From NCBI GenBank assembly GCA_012270265.1, contig JAAXIR010000269.1, positions 1 to 8,309 of the forward strand: a DNA stretch of 8,309 nucleotides, written 5' to 3'. Position 1 is the stretch's first letter. Every line of letters begins with the position of its first letter. The translations under genes and the position numbers were made by a program. The notes under the pieces were generated by a model. That model had not been told where the DNA came from and ran no database searches. It saw only the letters and a list, made by a program, of their open reading frames with translations. Shown here piece by piece: positions 1-5,932 of this stretch. The stretch comes from Candidatus Poseidoniales archaeon (lineage in GTDB: Archaea; Thermoplasmatota; Poseidoniia; Poseidoniales; Poseidoniaceae).

Positions 1-398
1 CATTGAGACAATGGTTGCTCGAAGGACGGAACATTCCGTTCATTTGGTTGCAACCTGGTGCAGAACGAGACGATGTGCTTGAATTCCTGCAGGATGCCAA
101 CATCGCTCACAGCCACGGTCGTTGTTGGGTTGTCACAGTCACTGAGAACGATTTGCCTTGCACCAATCGACTTGATGAGGTTCCATGGTTCTTGCAAACG
201 ATGGCGCAAGATGGCAGTGAATGCTCCTTGTGGCGAGCGTTTGAATCTGGCAGCGAGCACACGCTCGACGAGCCTTTGGAATGGGTAGGTGACTTGTACG
301 ACCTTCGGGATTCGGATGAGACCATCGCACGTTACATTCGATCGTTGCAACAAGACGATGAGACGCTGAGCGAAGCTGCACATCGCCTTTCGAAGTGA
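1..398 (+). CDS. Probable CoA-binding-domain protein, C-terminal part (5' end outside window)
   Basis: The reading frame is open from the left edge to the TGA at 396-398. The first possible start, a TTG at position 3, is only an edge effect, so this is the last 132 or so codons of a longer gene. Near the visible start, IPFIWLQPGA followed about 20 residues later by GRCWVV resembles the end of the CoA_binding_2 fold (YccU-like proteins have a W-x-Q-x-G strand and then a D-R-C strand). After it come about 85 acidic residues (EVPWFLQTM, LEWVGDLYDLRD) that I do not recognise and that YccU-type proteins lack. No membrane segment is visible. The gene is convergent with uvrB, with no bases between the two stop codons. 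The family call rests on one short stretch and is tentative; the Rossmann glycine motif would be upstream of the window. Confidence 0.55.
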   Translation, partial: LRQWLLEGRNIPFIWLQPGAERDDVLEFLQDANIAHSHGRCWVVTVTENDLPCTNRLDEVPWFLQTMAQDGSECSLWRAFESGSEHTLDEPLEWVGDLYDLRDSDETIARYIRSLQQDDETLSEAAHRLSK

Positions 399-2822
399 TT
401 ACAGCGTTTGCTCTAGTTCGAAGATACGGTCACGCAACCGTGCAGCCTCTTCGAAATCGAGTTGTTTGGCAGCCTCTTTCATGGCTGATTTCAGTTCGTT
501 CAACAAATCCAAGCGTTGTTCGCGTGAAAGGTTTGATTTGACATCATCAGATTCATCATATGTCAATTGAATTTTTGAATTTTCAATTGGAGTTTTTCTT
601 TCGGATTGGGCCCAAGCACCAGCGCCGAGATTGAACTTTGAGGCCCAATCTCCGTCTTTTCGGCCTCCTTTCTTGGCGACAAGTCGACGTTTGCCGTCCT
701 TTGCCGTTGCCGTTCCAGCAATCAATTCATCAGCCTCAGCACCCATTTGCGGAAGGGCTTTGATGATCGTTTTCGGAACGATACCGTTTGCCTTGTTGTG
801 CGCATCCTGGCGTTTTCTTCGTTCGAGGGTCTGGCGTATGCTCGCTTCCATAGCTGGACTCATGCCATCAGCATAGAGCAAGACACGTCCATTCTCGTTT
901 CGCGCAGCTCGTCCAATGGTCTGTAGGAGTGATCGTTCGTTTCTGAGGAAGCCTTGACGGTCAGCATCAAAGATTGCAACGAGGCTCACTTCAGGAATGT
1001 CCAATCCTTCTCGCAGCAGGTTGATTCCGACTACGACATCGATGTGGCCTATTCGTAGTGCGTTGAGGATTTCCGTACGTTCAATGGTATCGATTTCGGA
1101 ATGGAGATGGTGCGACCGAACACCCATTCGGTTCAGATATTCGGCAACCTCCTCTGCAAATTTAATGGTGAGAACCGTGACAAGACAGCGTTCACCTTTC
1201 TCAATACGGAGATTGATTTCAGAAAGCAAATCGGCAACTTGGCCTTCCGTAGGGCGAACTTCGATGTTTGGATCGAGCAATCCAGTTGGTCGCAATTCCA
1301 TCTTTGCAATGCCCTGAATGGATTGCAGCAATTCGTACATGGTCTCAGAGTCAGGGTGTTTTTTCTTCTTCTCACCGGGGCGAGCTCCGCCTGCAGAGGC
1401 GACGTGTTCGAGACCAAGAGGGACCTTTTGTTTGGTAACTTCACAGAGGTGACGAAGTTCTCGCTCTCCTGGTGTTGCTGAGACGTACACCATCTGTGGA
1501 ACAAGATGCTGGAATTCAGGCATCTTCAATGGACGATTATCTGCTGCCGTTGGTAACCGGAAACCGTGTTCGATGAGGCTGTCTTTTCGAGACTTGTCTC
1601 CAAAGTACATGCCACCAACTTGTGGTAGCGTAACGTGGGATTCGTCCATGATGACAAGGAATTGTTTCGGGTCGCCATGGAATGGGCGAGCGCATGCGGC
1701 AAAGACATCCAAGAGACAGTAGGGACGTTCGCCAGGTTGTCGTCCATCGAAATGCAAGGAATAATTCTCAATGGCTTGACAGTGCCCAATCTCACGAAGC
1801 ATTTCCAAATCGTATTGCGTTCGTTGCTCAAGGCGGTGTCGTTCAATGAATTTGTTCTGCGTATCGAATTCCGTTAGTCGAAGCTGAAGCTCATCCTCGA
1901 TGCTTTCGAGTGCTTGCTCGAAGCGTTCTTGACTGGTCATGAAGAATTCTTTCGGATGAATCCAAGCCTCATCGAGGTCGTCAAGGACTTCCCAAGAAAC
2001 AGGGTCACAGACTTGGACATGCGTTACACCATCAAGATCGAAGCGAATACGCAGTGGATCGTCACGGGAAGGCATCCAGACATCGAGAACTTCGCCTCGA
2101 AGCCGACATTCGCCTCGTGAGAGGTCCGTGGTTGTTCGTGTGTATTGCAATCCTACCAATTCACGAACAAGGTCCTGAGGGTCGATTTCTTGCCCTTTGT
2201 GGACACGTGCATGATGTTCAAGGAACGTCTCTGGTGGATTGAGACCATAGATGCATGAAACGGACGAGACGATGACGCAATCGGGCCTGCTGACGAGACT
2301 TGCAACTGCAGCAAAGCGTTCCTGCTCAATACGTTCGTTGATGGACATCTCCTTGTCGATGTACAAGTCACGTTTTGCGAGATATGCCTCAGGTTGGTAG
2401 TAGTCGTAATGCGAAACGAAGTACTCAACAGCGTTCTCAGGGAAATAGCCTGCCACTTCGTGGTACAATTGGCGTGCAAGTGTTTTGTTGTGGCTGAGAA
2501 TCAGGGTTGGTATGTTGAGTCGCTCAATCATGTTGGCCATGGCGAAGGTTTTGCCGCTCCCTGTCACACCGAGGAGAATGCATCGTTCTTGACCATCCTC
2601 AAGCTGTTGAACCAAAGCATCGATTGCACCTGGTTGATCTCCAGAAGGCTCGAATTCACTGTGCAAGCGAAACCGCTTCACAGATGGGTGTAAATGTTCC
2701 ATTGCTGCCCCTTCAAGGGCTTTTGACAAATCGAAAGGATCCCGTTCGACCAAGTCGGAATCAGCGACCTCTTGGTCAGCGACGTGCTCAAACGCACCGT
2801 CATCATCCCAAGCCTCGGTCAT
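399..2822 (-). CDS. uvrB: UvrABC excision nuclease subunit B
   Basis: UvrB is the DNA-damage-verifying helicase of nucleotide excision repair; it receives damage from UvrA and recruits UvrC. Numbering from the ATG at 2822 (807 aa): Walker A GVTGSGKT 85-92; the damage-clamping hairpin region beginning HYDYYQPEAY at about 138-147; Walker B DESH 393-396; SATPG about 448-452; DADRQGFLR and TIGRAARN (635-642) of the second helicase lobe; a C-terminal UVR domain (LDFEEAARLRDRIFELE) about 770-805. The protein is longer than the usual 670 or so. It has an acidic N-terminal extension of about 40 residues, roughly 40 extra residues after SATPG, and an 80-residue basic linker before the UVR domain. Start choice: a TTG at 2840 is possible. 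An ATG at 2702 gives the usual family N-terminus (RFRLHSEFEPSGDQP) and has AAGGGG 5 nt upstream. I chose 2822 because the extension reads as plausible protein and leaves a short gap to the SDR gene. The family is certain; the start is not. Confidence 0.95.
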   Translation of the reverse strand: MTEAWDDDGAFEHVADQEVADSDLVERDPFDLSKALEGAAMEHLHPSVKRFRLHSEFEPSGDQPGAIDALVQQLEDGQERCILLGVTGSGKTFAMANMIERLNIPTLILSHNKTLARQLYHEVAGYFPENAVEYFVSHYDYYQPEAYLAKRDLYIDKEMSINERIEQERFAAVASLVSRPDCVIVSSVSCIYGLNPPETFLEHHARVHKGQEIDPQDLVRELVGLQYTRTTTDLSRGECRLRGEVLDVWMPSRDDPLRIRFDLDGVTHVQVCDPVSWEVLDDLDEAWIHPKEFFMTSQERFEQALESIEDELQLRLTEFDTQNKFIERHRLEQRTQYDLEMLREIGHCQAIENYSLHFDGRQPGERPYCLLDVFAACARPFHGDPKQFLVIMDESHVTLPQVGGMYFGDKSRKDSLIEHGFRLPTAADNRPLKMPEFQHLVPQMVYVSATPGERELRHLCEVTKQKVPLGLEHVASAGGARPGEKKKKHPDSETMYELLQSIQGIAKMELRPTGLLDPNIEVRPTEGQVADLLSEINLRIEKGERCLVTVLTIKFAEEVAEYLNRMGVRSHHLHSEIDTIERTEILNALRIGHIDVVVGINLLREGLDIPEVSLVAIFDADRQGFLRNERSLLQTIGRAARNENGRVLLYADGMSPAMEASIRQTLERRKRQDAHNKANGIVPKTIIKALPQMGAEADELIAGTATAKDGKRRLVAKKGGRKDGDWASKFNLGAGAWAQSERKTPIENSKIQLTYDESDDVKSNLSREQRLDLLNELKSAMKEAAKQLDFEEAARLRDRIFELEQTL
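564..601 (+). terminator. Possible intrinsic-terminator-like hairpin plus T-run for the convergent plus-strand gene
   Basis: Bases 564-571 (CAATTGAA) and 582-589 (TTCAATTG) form a perfect 8-bp inverted repeat around a 10-nt AT-rich loop. A T-rich run (592-601) follows on the plus strand. The element lies inside the 3' part of uvrB, in the codons for the flexible linker before the UVR domain. It is about 165 nt past the stop of the convergent plus-strand gene, which has no intergenic room for a terminator of its own. The stem is AT-rich and weak, so it could be chance in AT-rich linker codons. Confidence 0.25.
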
Positions 2823-2858
2823 GGTTGGGCTTCGCGCCAACCCTTGATGAAGATGCGT

Positions 2859-3593
2859 CTAAGGCAAATAGAGCCCGCCATTGGCATGAAGGACTGCTCC
2901 AGTGATGTAGGCAGCATCATCGCTCAGCATGAATGAGACAATGGAAGCCATGTCATCACCCGTTCCGATGCGCTTCAGCGGAACCTCTTCGATGCGTTGT
3001 GCACGCTTGGATTCTGAATCACCAGCAAGAATGTCCGTATCGACATAGCCTGGAGCAAGGACGTTGACGCGCTTGCCTTCTGGTCCTACAGCGAGCGCAA
3101 GAGAGCGTGCCCATGTGCTGAGAGCAGCTTTTGAGGCTGCAAAATCAGCTCCATGAGGCGACCCACGCGTTGCAAGTTGAGAACTGACAACAACCATGCT
3201 TGCATGTGGTGCAAGGTGTGGCTGAACAACCTTCCAGACGTTAACGGCGCCTTCGAAGTTGGCTTTCATGGTTCGACGCAAGTCATCAAGTTCCATTTCT
3301 GCAGCAGGAACGCGATCGTATCGGCCATGATTGAGCACGAGTGCATCGATCTTCCTGTTCATCCAAGCATGAATACCAAGCAATCCAACCTCACCTTCAT
3401 CGGAACAGTCAACCTTGACAGCAAGGGCATCGCCGCCAGAGTTGCGAATCGCATCGACGACCATCTCAGCAGGTTTGGATGAAGTATTGTAGGTGAGCAG
3501 TACATCGTACCCATCCTCAGCAAGTCGATGACTAATGGCGGCACCAATACCGCGACCACCGCCAGTAACGAGTGCAACAGGTCGAGAGGTCAT
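2859..3593 (-). CDS. SDR-family NAD(P)-dependent oxidoreductase (FabG-like) with Phe at the catalytic Tyr position
   Basis: This is a classical short-chain dehydrogenase/reductase of 244 aa, the usual length for the family and for FabG. The N-terminal Rossmann nucleotide-binding motif is TGGGRGIG (10-17). D62 occupies the usual adenine-ring-contact position (VDCSD). LNHG (87-90) replaces the usual NNAG. N112 (ANFEG) and S138 (VVVSSQ) fit the catalytic Asn and Ser. In the active-site YxxxK motif the sequence is FAASK: K155 is kept but the Tyr is F151 (codon TTT at 3143-3141). PGYVDT (181-186) and the C-terminal TGAVLHANGG fit the family. Substrate cannot be told from the sequence; 3-oxoacyl reduction is the default guess, but the missing Tyr makes normal catalysis doubtful. 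The ATG at 3593 lies 30 nt after the pyrophosphohydrolase stop, with a weak GGGA upstream. The stop is 36 nt before the uvrB ATG used here. Confidence 0.92.
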   Translation of the reverse strand: MTSRPVALVTGGGRGIGAAISHRLAEDGYDVLLTYNTSSKPAEMVVDAIRNSGGDALAVKVDCSDEGEVGLLGIHAWMNRKIDALVLNHGRYDRVPAAEMELDDLRRTMKANFEGAVNVWKVVQPHLAPHASMVVVSSQLATRGSPHGADFAASKAALSTWARSLALAVGPEGKRVNVLAPGYVDTDILAGDSESKRAQRIEEVPLKRIGTGDDMASIVSFMLSDDAAYITGAVLHANGGLYLP

Positions 3594-3623
3594 GTCTTTC
3601 CCACTGAGCAGGTATTCATCAAT

Positions 3624-4001
3624 TCATTGCAAGAATTGAGCAAGTTGAGGTGGCTGCCATCCTTCTGGTTTCAGTACCTTACCGTCTTCTCGGCGTATGA
3701 CTTTTCCATCAACGAGTTTGGCCATGTTGCTTCGATGCACCTCATTGAAGGCATCATCATAGATATCTTGCATACCGTGATTGATGATGGTTCCAGCAAG
3801 GATGTAGCCGATGTCTGCTAGTGCGTCAAGGACTTCGACAAGATCGCCTGCTCGAGCGGCTTCTGCATATTCCTGTACCTCTTCAGTCAGGAGCTTGATT
3901 CGCAATTCGATGAGTTCGTCTGGACCAAGGCCAGGCGCATCGAGTTTCGGAATTTCAAAGGCTTCATTGAATTCAAGCAAGGACTTGACAATTGGGTTCA
4001 T
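3624..4001 (-). CDS. MazG/PRA-PH-like nucleoside polyphosphate pyrophosphohydrolase
   Basis: This is a small all-alpha NTP pyrophosphatase of 125 aa from the ATG at 4001. These enzymes cut nucleotides or phosphoribosyl-ATP to monophosphate plus pyrophosphate with Mg2+ held by acidic helices. Visible signature: TEEVQEY (E40, E41, E44, the EExxE helix), then DLVEVLDALADIGY (E56, D59, D63), then the conserved tail EVHRSNMAKL (87-96) and IRREDGKVLKPEGWQPP (102-118). That tail matches phage-type and HisE-like MazG homologues. The N-terminus VKSLLEFNEAFEIP also fits. Starts at 4010 and 4028 are in frame and would add 3 or 9 residues. The frame stays open to an ATG at 4130, but that part overlaps the permease and does not look like the family. 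It lies just downstream of the metal permease. Housekeeping of the nucleotide pool is likely; the exact substrate is unknown. A role in histidine synthesis is less likely because no his genes are nearby. Confidence 0.87.
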   Translation of the reverse strand: MNPIVKSLLEFNEAFEIPKLDAPGLGPDELIELRIKLLTEEVQEYAEAARAGDLVEVLDALADIGYILAGTIINHGMQDIYDDAFNEVHRSNMAKLVDGKVIRREDGKVLKPEGWQPPQLAQFLQ

Positions 4002-4047
4002 GGTTGTCATACAACCGATTGGGTTCATCAATGTTCCATGCCTATCT

Positions 4048-4956
4048 CTAGGCTTTTCCTTGCGTGCTATTTTGGAGGGCTGAGCGACCAATGAGCACGA
4101 CTGCAAACATGATGGCTGTGATGAGGGCAATCATCGAACCGCTTCCTGTTTCCAATTCTGCAGAGAAATACAATCCTAGGATGACGGAAGCAAGACCGAA
4201 GACTTGCGTGAGGATCATGCAACTTCTGAAACTCCTTCCAACGAGTTGAGCCGTTGCTGCCGGAGTGACGAGCAATGCTGTTACAAGGAGCGTTCCAACA
4301 ACTTGGACCATCGAAACAACAATGGCTGCAACAGCGGCACTAAACCAAAGCCCAATCCATCGAGTGGGGATGCCTTGAACGCGTGCTGCAATCGCATCGA
4401 TGGTCGTTGCAAGTAACGCATCGTGAAGGAAATAGAGCGTCACGAGACTGAAGATGGAGATGTAGAGAATCAAATCAAGATCATTGTAATCGATGAGGAG
4501 CAGGTTGCCGAAGAGGTAGCCTTCGATATCGGAGGTAATGCCTCCGCCCCAAATACGGAGTACGACGAGACCAAGTGCAAGCATTCCTGTCAAGAAGATT
4601 GCAATGGACGCATCACCTGTAAGCAACTCTCGTTCTTGTAATTCGTGAATGATGAGCGCTGCAGTCAAGCTGAAAACAAGAGCATACCACAACGGTGCCG
4701 TTGCACCAAGAACGATACCGACAGCAACACCACCAAAGGAAACGTGGGCAAGGCCGTCACCCATCAATGCGAGATTTTTCATCAGCAAAAACGAGCCATA
4801 GAATCCAGCAACAATCGTTGTCAAGATTGCTGCAATCAACGCCCTTTGAAACATCTCCAATTCAAAGAAGGCAGGGAAGGTTTCACCAGGCATCAATGGC
4901 CCTAGTGGCTCGAGAACGTTGGAGAGAATCTCAACCAAGTGTTCACTCAATTGCAT
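4048..4956 (-). CDS. znuB: Zinc/manganese ABC transporter permease (ABC-3 family, ZnuB-like)
   Basis: This is the membrane subunit of a ZnuABC/TroABC-type metal importer, 302 aa from the ATG at 4956, the usual size. A short amphipathic N-terminus (MQLSEHLVEI) is followed by about eight hydrophobic segments, roughly residues 38-58, 66-86, 90-103, 116-135, 160-178, 203-235, 247-266 and 274-291. Family landmarks: MGDGLAHVSFGGVAVG (65-80), ATTIDAIAARVQGI (183-196, the region expected to contact the ATPase), and VGTLLVTALLVTPAATAQ (220-237). Start choice: two ATGs sit in tandem at 4959 and 4956, over the TGA of the ATPase gene. The Shine-Dalgarno AAGGAGG at 4964-4970 is 7 nt from the second and 4 nt from the first, which favours 4956. 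The open frame continues upstream to 5154, but that is out-of-frame ATPase sequence. Zinc versus manganese cannot be told from this subunit; zinc is inferred from the His-rich partner protein. Confidence 0.93.
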   Translation of the reverse strand: MQLSEHLVEILSNVLEPLGPLMPGETFPAFFELEMFQRALIAAILTTIVAGFYGSFLLMKNLALMGDGLAHVSFGGVAVGIVLGATAPLWYALVFSLTAALIIHELQERELLTGDASIAIFLTGMLALGLVVLRIWGGGITSDIEGYLFGNLLLIDYNDLDLILYISIFSLVTLYFLHDALLATTIDAIAARVQGIPTRWIGLWFSAAVAAIVVSMVQVVGTLLVTALLVTPAATAQLVGRSFRSCMILTQVFGLASVILGLYFSAELETGSGSMIALITAIMFAVVLIGRSALQNSTQGKA

Positions 4957-5744
4957 CATTCTTCCTCCTTGTGTGTATGTGAGTGGACGTGTTGTAAGCC
5001 AACCAAACCGGCTAATCCACTCAAGTCTGGAATCTCGCTTGGCGATCCATCGTACTGAATCTGACCATCGAGATAGATGACTCTGTGAGCAGATTGTCGA
5101 ATGGCTGTTAGGTCGTGCGAGACCATCAACAGGGTCTTGTTTTCGTTGTGACAAAGATCATCCAAGAGCTTGAGAATTCCGTTTCGTGAACTTCTATCAA
5201 CGTTCACGAGCGGTTCGTCAAAAATGAGCAACTCAGCATTGGAAGCGAGCGCTCGACCAATAACCGCACGTTGACGTTGTCCTCCGGAAAGACGACCAAT
5301 GTCCATCTCTGCAAGGTCGGTCAAACCGACAAGTTCCAAGGCTCTCTCAACGACTTCGTCGTTCTTTCTCCGCCGAAATGAGAACAGATCGCTGGTTGAA
5401 AGGGTTCCAAGAGAAATCAGTTCTCGAACCGTCATGCGCATTTTCGTTGGAATACTTGCTGCGCTCTGAGAAACCCATCCGACATTGCCGTTGAAATTGA
5501 CGTTCTGCGGATTGTGTCCAAAAACGGTGACACTACCATTTGCTGGTTGCAAGATCCCCAAGACGGTCAACAAGAATGTGGACTTGCCGCCACCATTTGG
5601 GCCGACGATTCCAACAAATTCGCCTTTATTGATGCGCAAGTTCACATCTTCGAGAACAAGCTTCCCTGATCGGACGACGGATAGGTTCGTCGCTTCCAAC
5701 ATGGAAGGAGCCCCGGCGACTCTACTAGATGAAATCGCCTGCAC
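4956..5744 (-). CDS. znuC: Zinc/manganese ABC transporter ATP-binding protein (ZnuC-like)
   Basis: This is the cytoplasmic ATPase that drives the importer, 262 aa from the GTG at 5744. Every motif of an active ABC ATPase is present: Walker A GPNGGGKST (48-56), Q-loop Gln 93 (WVSQS), signature LSGGQRQ (152-158), Walker B LLIFDEP (172-178) and the switch His 210 (VSHD). The C-terminus carries a His cluster, HVHSHTH (252-258), followed by EEE, which resembles His-rich tails of some ZnuC proteins and might sense metal (inference). Start choice: the GTG has GAGG 8 nt upstream. The ATG at 5702 (MLEATNLSV) matches the family N-terminus but lacks a good ribosome-binding site, and would give 248 aa. 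The gene follows the 34-aa membrane ORF by 53 nt and overlaps the permease start. Confidence 0.93.
   Translation of the reverse strand: MQAISSSRVAGAPSMLEATNLSVVRSGKLVLEDVNLRINKGEFVGIVGPNGGGKSTFLLTVLGILQPANGSVTVFGHNPQNVNFNGNVGWVSQSAASIPTKMRMTVRELISLGTLSTSDLFSFRRRKNDEVVERALELVGLTDLAEMDIGRLSGGQRQRAVIGRALASNAELLIFDEPLVNVDRSSRNGILKLLDDLCHNENKTLLMVSHDLTAIRQSAHRVIYLDGQIQYDGSPSEIPDLSGLAGLVGLQHVHSHTHKEEE
4964..4970 (-). promoter_or_regulatory. Shine-Dalgarno site of the permease gene
   Basis: On the minus strand AAGGAGG lies inside the last codons of the ATPase gene, 7 nt before the ATG at 4956 and 4 nt before the ATG at 4959. It is a full match to the anti-SD core and shows that this organism uses SD-led translation. 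It also decides the permease start and suggests translational coupling through the overlapping stop and start. Confidence 0.8.
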
Positions 5745-5766
5745 AACAACCGCCTCAAGGCTTGGT

Positions 5767-5792
5767 CTTGGACAGTTTCACAACAATCCAAG
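5767..5792 (-). other. Short inverted repeat before the ATPase gene
   Basis: CTTGGA at 5767-5772 and TCCAAG at 5787-5792 can pair as a 6-bp stem with a 14-nt loop. It lies between the stop of the 34-aa ORF (5798) and the start of the ATPase gene. It has no T-run, so it does not look like a terminator. It may be an mRNA hairpin that tunes expression within the operon, or chance. Confidence 0.2.
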
Positions 5793-5797
5793 AATCT

Positions 5798-5902
5798 TCA
5801 CATGGCACGACGTGCAGAGAGGAACTCAGAAGCAATCTTGTATGCAATGTACAGGAATATACCCCCAACAAAAACGATGGGCAACATGTCCACTGTATGC
5901 AT
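5798..5902 (-). CDS. Small single-pass membrane protein (34 aa) inside the metal-transport operon
   Basis: A 34-codon frame runs from the ATG at 5902-5900 to the TGA at 5800-5798. The N-terminus is MHTVDM. A continuous hydrophobic stretch of about 22 residues follows, containing LPIVFVGGIFLYIAY with a central Gly-Gly. The end is short and basic, SARRAM. By the positive-inside rule the N-terminus would face out and the C-terminus the cytoplasm. GGAGG stands 7 nt before the ATG, one of the two best ribosome-binding sites in the window. The ORF fits neatly between the binding-protein stop (5933) and the ATPase start, on the same strand. I recognise no family. It could be an accessory subunit of the importer or a small regulatory membrane peptide. 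Coding status is inferred from the RBS, position and composition only. Confidence 0.6.
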   Translation of the reverse strand: MHTVDMLPIVFVGGIFLYIAYKIASEFLSARRAM

Positions 5903-5909
5903 ATTCAAT

Positions 5910-5916
5910 CCTCCAA
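5910..5916 (-). promoter_or_regulatory. Shine-Dalgarno site of the 34-aa membrane ORF
   Basis: TTGGAGG on the minus strand, with its GGAGG core at 5910-5914, ends 7 nt before the ATG at 5902. Spacing and match are close to ideal. No other start codon on this strand would use it, so it is the main evidence that the small ORF is translated. Confidence 0.65.
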
Positions 5917-5932
5917 CTTCAATTCGCCCTAA

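Noticed and set aside
3..5. TTG at position 3 as a gene start
   Set aside because: The frame is open to the edge and the codon falls in the middle of a probable CoA-binding fold.
1101..1481. Plus-strand open frames of 100-126 codons within uvrB
   Set aside because: They are shadows of a clear, well-conserved uvrB on the opposite strand, without ribosome-binding sites or recognisable products.
4029..4130. N-terminal extension of the pyrophosphohydrolase to 4130
   Set aside because: It overlaps the end of the permease by about 80 nt, and its Ser/Lys/Arg-rich sequence does not resemble the family.
4957..5154. Upstream extension of the permease frame to 5154
   Set aside because: It lies wholly within the ATPase gene in another frame, has no membrane character, and the strong SD at 4964-4970 fixes the start at 4956/4959.
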